DNA of 64,000 bases, taken from assembly GCA_950097015.1 (NCBI GenBank), contig CATNEN010000038.1, positions 30,583,501-30,647,500 on the forward strand, read 5' to 3'. The stretch is from Macrostomum hystrix (taxonomy: Eukaryota > Platyhelminthes > Macrostomidae). The notes beneath the pieces are model-generated. The model worked only from the letters and a program-made list of their open reading frames with translations, searched no databases and had not been told where the DNA came from. How positions within the stretch are numbered: position 1 is the first letter of the stretch; each line of letters opens with the position of its first letter. The position numbers were made by a program, and so were the translations under genes. Positions 9,722 through 22,500 of this stretch are shown here, in pieces.

Positions 9722-10462
9722 GAGTGATGTCGGATGTGGACTTAGCATCAAATTATATTCCGTGATGTGAGGTTGGTTAAGTTGAAATTTTACCCCGATC
9801 GATAATTTTGTCATTTGCCTTTCCGCCAATGAGCGAGCTCCAATTTTCAGGTCCGAAGTTCTGCGAATGTGCTTCTTATCCTACTGTTATGGAGATGTAT
9901 AGATTTCGTAGAGTTTTTATCGCAAATTTAATTTTTGTTACTTCGATTTTATATTAAACTTTCGACTTTGTTTTTTCGAATCTAGAATTAAAAAAAAATT
10001 TTGAAAGACCAGTAATTTAGAATGGTAGCATATAGCAGTAAAGCAAACTTTAGCTACAGGAGCGAGTTTAAAGCTATACTTGATCAGGAGATATATATAT
10101 ATTTACAGATAATTCTTCCAAGGAGGACAGTGGACAAGGCGAACTCAAAAATCAATCAAGCAACCGAATTTGATATTTTTGTGAGAAATAATGTTAATTA
10201 GAGGTGCTAAGCAACTTCTCAAGAAAGACTTCACAATTAATAGCAACTTGTGCACAGTAAGTATAAAGCATTAAAAAACTGAAAAGGGGGATATGTTCAT
10301 TCGTTGCTACTTTAAGTAAGCAAAGGAGTACGAAATTTCTTTATTTACTCAATTGTGAGCGCAGAAATTTTTCAAGTCCCGCAAAACAATTCGTCAAGCG
10401 AGTAAATTAGTGTTCTCAAAAGTTTACAAAACTAAATTATCATTGCGCGTGAAATTTTCCTT
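9722..10462. other. intergenic spacer and 3' flank of the Echinoid-like gene
   Basis: No gene recognised. The right part, next to 10463, presumably holds the 3' UTR of the Ig/FN3 gene on the minus strand. Confidence 0.4.
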
Positions 10463-10536
10463 TCATACGACAACTTCGTAGACAATTTTTTTCTGGCGCA
10501 CTGAGCAGCCGCCGTCGAATGAGTAGGGATCTGTGT
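10463..10536 (-). CDS. Echinoid-like gene, exon 12 (C-terminus, PDZ ligand)
   Basis: Acceptor CTTGCAG|ACAC, entered in phase 1. Encodes YTDPYSFDGGCSVRQ and ends KKIVYEVVV before TGA (10463-10465). The hydrophobic last residues with E at position -3 fit a class II-like PDZ ligand. Confidence 0.8.
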
Positions 10537-13500
10537 CTGCAAGGTTTGATGTCGGGAGTTAGATTTTAATTGTTAACTTTCTCGTCCTATTTTTCCATCA
10601 AAGTAACACTCACTTCTATTATCTTCTGGAAAAACAAAATGCTGCTGCTGCTGCTGCTGCGCTGGATAGCAAAACAGAGCCGGATTGGACACTGAGGCTG
10701 AAATGGGACACGGGATTATCCCATTGTTAGACTGGATTTTATCCCATTTTTATTAATCGGAATATCTAATTGTTAGGCTTGTCTTCTTTCTCTTAGACTG
10801 AGGATAATTGCATTGAGAGAGTGAGAATGATCCCATTTTTAGACTGATGAATATCCCATAGTTACTTATTGGAATATCACATTGTTACTAATTTTAATAT
10901 CCGATTGTTACAATTTTAATACCCGACTGTTACTATTTTAATCCCATTGTTAGTCTGGGAAAGACATTGTTAAATGATCTCTGGTGACACTCACAGTCCA
11001 ATGGGTTGTGTCCGCTGCCCAGCGTTGCGAACACGACGTTACCTCCGCTTCGACGCCAATCGCCGAAGTTCGACGGCAGCTGGTGCTGCTGCTGCTGATA
11101 CAGCCTTTGACTATCCTGACTGGCTGAGGCACTGCCAGCGATCGCCGACTCCACCGACTTCGATTGCGCAAATGTTGAACTTCTTCTATTGGACATTGCG
11201 TCGATACCGCTAGAAGCATGCGACGACTGCGCTGTCAGCAGCGGCTTGTTGACCCTGCCGACGACTCCTCCTGAATTGGCCGCCGCGGCAGCCGCCGCCA
11301 CCGCTGCAATATCGTCGGCGGAGAACGACTCATGCGGCGGTACCATGGCGTACGGCTTACCGACGACACTGTCAGCACCGACACCGTCTGGAACCTGACC
11401 GTATTGGCACTGGGACGACGGCGAACTTGGCTGCAGACGAGCGCTGAAATAATTCAACGAATGGGTTCACGTTAACAGTACAACTACCAATTTTGCAAGG
11501 GGGGGGGAGGATTTCCGCCCCTGAAAATTTTCTGTGCTGCACCCTGTTGTAAATGAATAGTAGCGAGTCAGCCAAGTTAGTATCCGAAACTTTCACGCCA
11601 AGTTGGCTCTCAGTATTTGGAATATATATATTCTGCGCCAATCGATATCAGAGGTGTACATGTACGAACTATGTACGTGCATTAATCAACTGCACAACAT
11701 TCACCTTCCCTTTCAAAGGATAGAGCAACGAAAGTAATTATGCAAATATTGAGCAGGAAATAAAAGTGCATTACCAAGCATCGAAGGAGTAAAATGATCA
11801 TTTTATGCAACAGGTACTTCAAAGAGAATTAAATCGAAACAGCTGATCGCTAATAACAGCTGAATAACCGTCACTAATAAACGAGTCAGTGAGTCACGAT
11901 TTCACCGTACCATTGCGGCGGCGCTCGCGGCCTTGAGCTCACTCGGATCGCTGTCTGGGCTGGCTGCTGCTGTCTCGCTGGGTCTGCCGCCGTCGCCGCC
12001 TCCGCGGCTGTCCCGGCTGCGCTGGGAGCCGGCGCTGGCCAGTGCGGCAGCGCTCCGGCTGGCCGCGGTACCCGGACGCAGTTGTCGACGTGCCAGCGGG
12101 AGCCATCGCTGAGGATGACGGTGGTCGCGCTCGCAATCCGGGAGATCTGCCGTGGCTCGGACAGGCGGCTGCTCAGCTTGCCGCGGGCGAACGGTCGCTT
12201 CACGCGCACCCAGTCGCCGACTATGAACGTGGGCGGCGGCCTCCGGGTCGTGTTGAGCTGATCGAAAACGCGCTGCTGCCTCCGCTTGATGCTGGCCGCC
12301 AGTCTGTGCCGCGCTGTTGTCCTTGGCTGCAGAGCTGTCAACGGGGTGCTGATCTTCCGGCCTGTCATGAGCTCCGCCGGTGACACTCCAGTCAGTGCAT
12401 GTGGGGTGGCCCTGTACGACCACAGCAGCGTCTTCACCGCGTCCTTGAAGTCGTAGCCCTCCTCTAGGTGCGTCTTTAGGCCGTCCTTGAGAAAACGGTT
12501 GAAGCGCTCTACGGCCGCGTTGCCCTGGGGGTGGTAGTGCGGTGACTGCCGGTGCCGGATGCCGCAGCGCTGAAGAAAATCCTCGAAATCGCCGGACACG
12601 AACTGCGGACCTCCGTCTGTTTTAATGCTCTTCGGCAGGCCCCAGCGGCTAAACCACGTTGTCAGGGCGTCGATGACATCCGCGCTTGTGACAGTCGACA
12701 TGCAGGCAGCCTCCGGCCACTTTGAATGCAAATCGTACAGCACCAGGATGAAGCGACAGGAGTTCGGTGCAGAGTGCAGCTCCCCGAAGATGTCGAGCTG
12801 GAGTTCCTCCCATGGACGCGTCGGCCACTTCGTAGGGGTCAGGACCGTCTTGGGTGGCTTAAAGTTCTTCTCGCTAAGCAGGCAGGCCTCGCAATGTCGC
12901 ACAAATTCCTCGATATGCTGATCGATTTGCGGCCACCAGACTGCGTCCCGGCAATGCTGCTTCATTTTGCTCACGCCGAGGTGCCCGAAATGCGCCAGCT
13001 GCAGCGTCTTCTCCCTCAGGGATGCGGGGATTACTGCTCGGGTGCCGTTGGCCAGGCACTTGCCGTCATTCCAGAGCGCCAGTTGCGTCCGCATCCTCCA
13101 GAACGGCTGCAGCTCCGGCTTCAGCTGCTTGATGGAGTTAGGCCACCCCTGGAGCGTCATTGTGACCGCATCATTGATCACCGGGTCCTGCAGGGATGCC
13201 TCGGCCAGTTCGCTTGGACTGACAATCTCCAGCGCGCCCGACAGCAGTACGGCATTCACTTGGAGCTCGGTCGAGTCCTCTTCGCTTTGCCTTGGGCATT
13301 TTGCTCCGAGAGTGCCGTGGCGCGACAAAAAATCTGGCACGATGTTCTTCTTGCCAGGAACGTGGCAGACTTGGAAGTCGTACGCGAGCAGGCGGTCGGC
13401 CCATCGATGAAGCCGCAGAGGCCGGTGGCCGCTGCCTTGAGCCGTCAGCAGCGTCGTCAGAGCCTGGTGGTCCGTGTGCAGCTCGAATCTCCGGCCGAAC

Positions 13501-16500
13501 AGGAAATAGTGCCATCTCTCGCACGCGAAGATGCACGCGAGAGCCTCTCTCTCTGATGCGGAGTACTTGCGCTCGGTCGCTGACAGGGTCCTTGACGCGA
13601 AAGCGACTGGTCTTCGAACCCCGGCGCTGTCGTCTTGCATCAGCACGGCCCCCAGAGCGTGCGCGGAGCTGTCGCAGGCCACGATGATCTTGTCGTCGGG
13701 ACTGAAGAATCGCAAGCATGTTGGGGACACCACCATCTTCTTGAGCCTCCAAAAGGCCTTTTGGCAATCTGTTGTCCAGTTCCAGGGCTGCTCTTTGCGA
13801 AGTAGCAGCAGCAGCGGCTCGGCGATGTCGGACAGGTTGTGCAGAAAGTTGGAATAGAATTTAACCATTCCCAGAAATGAGGCCACTGCCTCGGCGTTCT
13901 GGGGCTCCGGCACCGCCTCGATGTCTTCAACGTTAGACTGCATCGGCTGAAGTCCTCTCGCGGAGACGATGTAGCCCAGGAACTGCACTGTCTCTGCAGC
14001 CCACTGGCACTTTGAGGCGTTGAGCGTGACGCCATGGGCGAGCAGCTTGTCCAGCACTGTCGTGAGCCGCCGCAGGTGCTCCGCCTCGTTGGCAGCGTGC
14101 ACCACTATGTCGTCGATGTAGTGCAGCGTCCCGGAACAGCCATGGAGAATCTTGCTGAGAACTTTCTGGAAGGCCGCCGGGGCGCTGTTTAGGCCATAGC
14201 ATACGCGCTTGTACCGGTACAGCCCTTTCTCCGTAATGAAGGCCGTTAAGTCCCGCCTATCTTCTGCTAGCTCCAACTGCAGATACGAAGAATTTAAATC
14301 CAGCTTAGTGAACACGGTCGAGCCCTTGAACTCCGTTGTCAGCTCCTCGAATGTCGGCAGCGGCTGCTTATCCGGAACTATGGCCTTGTTTGGGCACCTG
14401 AGGTCATTGCAGACCCTGATTTTGCCATCAGGCTTCGGGACGATCACCAGGTTCGAAATCCACTCTGAAGCCTGGATCTCCTCGATGATGTCATCCTCCA
14501 GCAGCTGGTCAATCTCCGCCTGGACTTTGTCTTTGATGCTAAGTGGGATGCGGCGTAGCGATTGCGCCACCGGGGGCACGGCGGGGTTCAGCCTGGGCCG
14601 GTGCTCGAATCCTCGGATCCGCCCGAGTCCCTGCGTCAGTGGCTTGAAGCGCTCGGCCAGCCAGACCGGTAGCTCTGCCGTTTTTTCGACTGTGCGCACG
14701 AGGTCGCCGTCCTTGTCCACCACCTGGAAGCTGAGGTGCTGCATCAGATCCGTTCCCATGATGTCGGAGCCTTGCCGTACCACGGTAAAGCAGAAAAATG
14801 GCACCAGCTGGCCGCGATAGCTGACGGACAGCACCGCCTCGCCGACGACATCGATTGCCTTGCCGTTGTACGCGATGAGTTTCTTGGTCGACGGCTGGAG
14901 TGGCGACCGGTTTCCGAGCTTCCTGAAGGTCCTCTCTGACAGGATGGACACCTTGGCTCCCGAGTCTACAAGCAGATTCAGCCAGATGCCATGCACCTTC
15001 AGCCGGCAGCGGATGTCGGGACTAGCGGCGCCGCGCACCATGTACACGGCTTGGCCGCTCTCGTCCATGACCTCGGCGACCTTGTCGCCCTGCGACCTGC
15101 ACATCCGGCCGAAATGGTTCGCCTTCCCGCAGACATGACAACTCTTGCCTTCAGCTGGACACCGGGCTCGTCTGTTGTGCCCGCCTCCGCACTTGGAGCA
15201 TGACTCTCGATCTGGTCGCCCTTGTCCCGTGTTCTTCCTGTCTGGTTGTAGTCGGACTCTCTTCACCTCTTCTTCCAGCTGTGCTCCGGCCGCGGCTGCG
15301 CCTTCCGTCTCTATCGCGCTGGCCTCAGCGATGCTGGTCTCCCATTGCTGGCTCAGCGTCACTGCCTTCTGCAGCGTCAGGCCGTCCTCGATCAGCAAGC
15401 GCTCTCGAATTCGCCTGTCGCTGACCTTCTCCACGATCTGGTCGCGGATCATTTCTTCCATCATGTCGCGGAACTCACATGAGCCAGCCAGAGCATACAG
15501 AGCCGCCACGAAGTCCGCAATCTTTTCACCCGGACGCTGACTGCGCTGCCGAAACTTGTGGCGCTCCGCCACCACGTTGACTTTGGCTCCGAACTGCTCG
15601 TCCAGAATCGCGACTGTCGCCGCGAGTTCTGTCGGACTCGGCCTCTTCGTTGCTGCCACAGCCGCAAAGACTCGCTGCCCTTCCGCGCCAAGGCAGTGCA
15701 GCAACAGCGCGCGCCTCCTCGCTTCCGGCAAAGTGTCGTAGCCGGCCGCAAGTAAGTAGTTCTCAAAGAGGGCCTTCCACTCTTTCCACGGCCTCGCCGG
15801 TCGGCCCGGCTGCGGCAGGAATTGATCCGGCGGCGATACGCTGATCCGCGGCGCTTCTGCTGAGTTGCTGTCACTCGTCATGTTTCAGTTTGCACTTTTG
15901 CAGTTTGGCGCTGTTGTTTACGCTTGGCTTGGCAGGCTTGCAGTCACTTCACTTCAGTCTACTCCGACCCCGGCTTATTGGGGTGGGTGTTCGCTTGAGC
16001 TTGCGATGCCAATGTTGTAAATGAATAGTAGCGAGTCAGCCAAGTTAGTATCCGAAACTTTCACGCCAAGTTGGCTCTCAGTATTTGGAATATATATATT
16101 CTGCGCCAATCGATATCAGAGGTGTACATGTACGAACTATGTACGTGCATTAATCAACTGCACAACACACCCGAACGGAGCAACGCAAGCACACGAAACT
16201 CAAGAACAAGGGCAATTTTCGTTGCATATGATTTTGCTAAGTAGTTTTTGTTACTTCTGAATCAAGAATCAAGTCGACTGCTCCTCAGACCGTCGAGATA
16301 TTCCAATGTTTCTGGTCGAAGGTCAGATTTTTCCCATAAGCGCTAGTGTATTACGTACACCCCTTTACGCTCCTCAGTGCGGCCTTGCCAGGCCATCAAA
16401 ATTTATCAGCATGTCACCCGAATTGCCTGCATCATCTCCGTCTTTTGGGTGGTCATTGTCTTTTATCTAGACGGACTGCTGGACACCTTCAAGGGCTACA

Positions 16501-19500
16501 ATAGGGGAAACTAGGCCACTATGGACAGCCTGACGCGAGTTTCTCCAATTTCACTATTATGCGCAGCTCAACCACAGGACACCATCGCCTAGTCTGTCAA
16601 CCAATCAGCCACCACGGGCGGCAAAATGGCTTGGTAATTTATAACTGTTAATTAATACGCATTTCGCTACTATAAGTAGAGTATCGGATGCATCTGATAC
16701 AAACAAGCGCTTACAAAACAGAGAATTTTGTGTACAATTGCCCTGACTTTTCTCATATTTTCAGGCAGTGTACACTCTCGCTGTGCCCCTGAAAGGTCAG
16801 TCCCTCTTCGACGTAAATTAGGGCAACAAAGTCCTTAAGAGCGGCCGAAGCTATGTTTCTTAGAAAACGTATTGGGATGCATTTTTTATTCAAGGATGCA
16901 TACCTAAAGTTAAAATTTTTATGTAACTTACCTATAATGTTGCTCCAACGAATTTTATTTAGCTTTATTCCTGATAAATGGAACTAACAGGGTCTAAGCA
17001 TATAAAAACAAGTGATCAAAGCTGGAGTCTAAGGAGTAAAGACCTGATCCAGAATAGAAAAAACAAAAAGCTTGTCTTGCTAGTGGCTTTTGTATCTTAA
17101 TGCATAGCGGAGAGTATTGCATAGAGAAAGGGAAATACGAGTATATAATATAAAATATCCGCAGTGTATTTTTCTGCGAAAACCAGCTAGTCTCAGAAAC
17201 CTTTTATAAGAAACATTGCCAGCCTCGAGGTCCTCGAGGTGGCAGTGGCAGGGCGGCTAACGCGTTTGCCTCTCGCACGACGGTCCCTGAGCTCGATTCC
17301 GCGGCGAGGCCACATTCATTTGGGGTGCAGCATGAAAGGCTTGGGGGCTTGTCATGGAATTTACGCCCTTGAAGGCCAACCTCCAAGGTACAGTGAGAGT
17401 GTACACTGCCTGACAATGAGAAAGTCAGAGCAGATGTCACACCTGTGTGAGTGTGTGCCTGCGTACAGTATTTGTGTGCGTGTGTGCTCAGGAGTCAGCG
17501 AAATGGGCAGAATTGCCTCCTCGCTGGCTGCGGGTCTAGTGTCACCAAATGATGTGCCATTGCCCGCAGCCCTCCTGTAATTGTTATTATTTTTATAGCC
17601 AGACTAGCGACGGATTCGAACTCGGGACCTTCAGGCGAGGAATCGGACTCCCTTATCGCTCAGCAACCCAATAGGAGTGCCACTATAGTCTAACCATATA
17701 ATTAGCATTCGAAAATATACACTTAACAACATTTCATCACGCCAAGAGAAGATTCAGCTTCGCTAAACCAGAAAATTTGCCCCAAGTGGCTGCAGTTCTG
17801 CCAGCGCGAACGGCTGGAATGGAAATCCCTGTCACTCAATCTCCTGTTTAGAGGGCTTGGGCTGATTTCGTGTCCTCAACAAACTAGTTTTACTCCCAGC
17901 CCTGCAGTGCCGAATGAGGATTTTACTGACAGTCTGGTAGTTCTGGTGGAGGGCTCGAGCAGATCATTGATCCGCGAGAGTGGAGACAGGGTCTCAAGTT
18001 GTTACGCAATCATCCATACTTAAGAGATTTGGGAGAGGAATGACAGCTGAGTTTGAATGATTTTATGTAGCTCATATAGTGGTAGAGCTATATATGCAAC
18101 AAAGTTGTCCCAGGAAAATTATCCTCAGAAAATTGAGAATAATCTGGTCAGAGCTTTAGCCAAGGATGAATTATATAGTGTGCTCAGGGTTGAATTTTGA
18201 GCAATTTTCAATATGCCTTAGCGACAGGTGGTTGCACGTTGCGTTGCTTTGAATAATAAGCAATTGGAATTTGAGAAGCACATAGCTGGCTTATGAACAG
18301 GTGGAATTTAGAAAGGAGAGTAAACAATCTAATACTTAACAATTGGTTCTGATGTGCAGCCGACAGCACAGCCAATTGGGCCATTGACTGTTGGGAAGAC
18401 ACACCAAACCTCAATTTTCCCAATTCTAGTACTGGTACACGTCTGGGTGAGCTAAAGAGTTAATGCAGAGCTAATTGTCTTCCTAATGGACAAAAATTGT
18501 TTCAGTGCAGTCGGGAATCGAACCCCCGACCTTCAAGTCGTGAATCCGGTGCTCTAACCACTAGGCTACAGTCCGTAAAGAATATAGCTATACATAAATC
18601 TATATATGACCCTGAGCTCGATTCCGCGGCGAGGCCACATTCATTTGGGGCGCAGCCGCCTAGAGAAGGCTTGGGGGCTTGTCGTGCAATTTACGCCTTT
18701 GAGGGCCGACCTCCAGGGCACAGGAGGTGTACACTGCCTGACGATGAGAAAGGCAGGGCAGATGTACACACCTGTGTACAATGTACCTGTGTACAGGGCA
18801 GATGTACACACCGGTATCCCCGGTAAGGTTCACGTGCCCAAGATGCGCGGAATCTTTCCTACAAGAAGCCACAAGCAAGAACCACATGAAAGTGTGCAGA
18901 GGAGAGAAAGAAACATCAGATGGTAAAATGGAATGTACTAGCTGCAACAGAGAAATATCGAAGTCGAACATGGCTCGCCACAGACGAGCCTGCAAGAACC
19001 CGATGGGACAAACGGCCGGGACACAGGCACAACCCGACAACGGAGTGGTGGCACGCAAGCACATCAGGAAGAGGAAGGACTGTGACAGGTGCGGCAGGAA
19101 CCTAACGGCCACTAACATGGCCAGGCACCAGCGCACATGCACAGGAAATTGACAGGTTCTCCAGGGCCCCATACCTCACGGTGACAAAGGGCGAAAGAAG
19201 AAGAAGAAGTACACACCTGTGTGAGTGTGTCCTTTAATTAGGAGTCAGCAAAGTTAGCGACTCAAAATTCATCTTTCGTGTTCCTACAATCGATGTAATC
19301 TGTGCTCGGCTAACTTACCTAGCAGCATTCGAAGATTCCATGTCCTTGTAGACCTTGGGCCGCTTGCAACAGAAATATGTTAGCACAGTGATTAGTACAA
19401 TGATCACCGCTGTACAACTGGCTCCGACAATTAAAATTGTACTGGTCTGAACTTCAGGCAATGTTGTCACTGAAATGTTAAGTAGAAATGGGTTTCATTT

Positions 19501-22500
19501 TCAATAAAGTTGAACGATCTCTTGTACAGCCAGAATCTCTTGTACAGCCAGATTCTCTTGTACAGCCAGATTCTCTTGTACAGCCAGATTCTCTTGCACA
19601 GCCAGATTCTCTTGTATAGCCAGATTCTCTTGTACAGCCAGAATCTCTTGTACAGCCAGATTCTCTTGCACAGCCAGATTCTCTTGTACAGCCAGATTCT
19701 CTTGCACAGCCAGATTCTCTTGTACAGCCAGATTCTCTTGCACAGCCAGATTCTCTTGTACAGCCAGATTCTCTTGTACAGCCAGAATCTCTTGTACAAC
19801 CAGATTCTCTTGTACAGCCAGAATCTCTTGTACAACCAGATTCTCTTGTACAGCCAGATTCTCTTGTACAGCCAGAATCTCTTGTACAACCAGATTCTCT
19901 TGTACAGCCAGAATCTCTTGTACAGCCAGATTCTCTTGTACAGCCAGATTCTCTTGTACAGCCAGAATCTCTTGTACAGCCAGAATCTCTTGTACAGACA
20001 GAACCTCTTGTAAAGCCAGAATCTCTTGTACAGCCAGAATCTCTTGTACAGCCAGATTCTCTTGTACAGCCAGAATCTCTTGTACAACCAGATTCTCTTG
20101 TACAGCCAGAATCTCTTGTACAGCCAGATTCTCTTGTACAGCCAGAATCTCTTGTACAGCCAGAATCTCTTGTACAGCCAGAATCTCTTGTACAGCCAGA
20201 TTCTCTTGTACAGCCAGAATCTCTTGTACAACCAGATTCTCTTGTACAGCCAGAATCTCTTGTACAGCCAGATTCTCTTGTACAGCCAGAATCTCTTGTA
20301 AAGCCAGAATCTCTTGTACAGCCAGAATCTCTTCTACAGCCAGAATCTCTTGTACAGCCAGATTCTCTTGTTCAACCAGATTCTCTTGTACGGCACAAAA
20401 TCTAACAAAGCTAATATGTGATTTTATTCTAAGAAATCGAATGACTCAAGGAGGATGTGAAACTATTAATTAGCTGTTTCGATGTCACCATGCCAACAAG
20501 GTTTAAAAAGTTGCCTGTAGTAATTATCTTTATCAAAGAAAATTGCTTGAGCAATTATGGATTACGCAACACACCTAAAATCAAACTGGCGGGAGATGAT
20601 GATGGGAGACAAAGATGGGAGAAGGATAGAGATGGGAGAATGACAAAGATGGGAGAAGAACAAAGATGGGAGAAGGATATAGATGGGAGAAGAATAGAGA
20701 TGGGAGAAGGTTACAGATGGGAGAAGGATAGAGATGGGAGAAGGAAAGAGATGGGAGAAGAATAGAGATGGGAGAAGGATAGAGATGGGAGAAGGAAAGA
20801 GATGGGAGAAGGAAAGAGATGGGAGAAGGATAGAGATGGGAGAAGGATAGAGATGGGAGAAGGATAGAGATGGGAGAAGGATAGAGATGGGAGAAGAATA
20901 GAGATGGGAGAAGGATAGAGATGGGAGAAGAATAGAGATGGGAGAAGAATAGAGATGGGAGAAGAATAGAGATGGGAGAAGAATAGAGATGGGAGAAGAA
21001 TAGAGATGGGAGAAGTATAGAGATGGGAGAAGGATAGAGATGGGAGAAGAATAGAGATGAGAGAAGGATAGAGATGGGAGAAGGATAGAGATGAGAGAAG
21101 AATAGAGATGAGAGAAGGATAGAGATGGGAGAAGGACAAAGATGGGAGAAGGATAGAGATGGGAGAAGGACAAAGATGGGAGAAGGATAGAGATGGGAGA
21201 AGAATAGAGATGGGAGAAGGATAGAGATGGGAGAAGGACAAAGATGGGAGAAGGATAGAGATGGGAGAAGAATAGAGATGGGAGAAGGATAGAGATGGGA
21301 GAAGAATAGAGATGGGAGAAGGATAGAGATGGGAGAAGAATAAAGATGGGAGAAGGTTACAGATGGGAGAAGGATAGAGATGGGAGAAGAATAGAGATGG
21401 GAGAAGAATAGAGATGGGAGAAGGACAAAGATGGGAGAAGGATAGAGATGGGAGAAGAATAGAGATGGGAGAAGGATAGAGATGGGAGAAGGACAAAGAT
21501 GGGAGAAGGATAGAGATGGGAGAAGAATAGAGATGGGAGAAGGATAGAGATGGGAGAAGGACAAAGATGGGAGAAGGATAGAGATGGGAGAAGAATAGAG
21601 ATGGGAGAAGAATAGAGATGGGAGAAGAATAGAGATGGGAGAAGAATAGAGATGGGAGAAGGAAAGAGATGGGAGAAGGACAAAGATGGGAGAAGGACAA
21701 AGATGGGAGAAGGATAGAGATGGGAGAAGAATAGAGATGGGAGAAGGAAAGAGATGGGAGAAGGACAAAGATGGGAGAAGGACAAAGATGGGAGAAGGAT
21801 AGAGATGGGAGAAGAATAGAGATGGGAGAAGGATAGAGATGGGAGAAGGACAAAGATGGGAGAAGGATAGAGATGGGAGAAGAATAGAGATGGGAGAAGA
21901 ATAGAGATGGGAGAAGAATAGAGATGGGAGAAGAATAGAGATGGGAGAAGAATAGAGATGGGAGAAGGATAGAGATGGGAGAAGGACAAAGATGGGAGAA
22001 GGATAGAGACGGGAGAAGAATAGAGATGGGAGAAGAATAGAGATGGGAGAAGAATAGAGATGAGAGAAGAATAGAGATGGGAGAAGGATAGAGATGGGAG
22101 AAGAATAGAGATGGGAGAAGGAAAGAGATGGGAGAAGGATAGAGATGGGAGAAGGAAAGAGATGGGAGAAGGAAAGAGATGGGAGAAGAATAGAGATGGG
22201 AGAAGAATAGAGATGGGAGAAGAATAGAGATGGGAGAAGAATAGAGATGGGAGAAGGAAAGAGATGGGAGAAGGAAAGAGATGGGAGAAGGATAGAGATG
22301 GGAGAAGTATAGAGATGGGAGAAGAATAGAGATGGGAGAAGAATAGAGATGGGAGAAGGATAGAGATGGGAGAAGGATAGAGATGGGAGAAGGATAGAGA
22401 TGAGAGAAGAATAGAGATGGGAGAAGAATAGAGATGGGAGAAGTATAGAGATGGGAGAAGGATAGAGATGGGAGAAGTATAGAGATGGGAGAAGAATAGA

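Larger units (their letters stand above)
11545..16167 (-). mobile_element. complete Ty3/gypsy-type LTR retrotransposon
   Basis: 4623 bp bounded by two 155-bp LTRs that look identical base for base. Flanked by the 5-bp target duplication CACCC (11540-11544 and 16168-16172). LTRs start TGTTGT and end ACAACA. It lies in intron 10 of the Echinoid-like gene in the same orientation, about 100 bp upstream of exon 11. The uninterrupted reading frame and matching LTRs suggest a recent insertion. Confidence 0.97.

Noticed and set aside
12042-15844. Many plus-strand frames of 60-270 codons
   Set aside because: Antisense shadows of the GC-rich Gag-Pol frame of the retrotransposon.
18503-18574. Functional tRNA gene
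   Set aside because: Promoter boxes and T arm fit, but anticodon and acceptor stems do not pair; a related unit with similar 3' sequence elsewhere points to a SINE.
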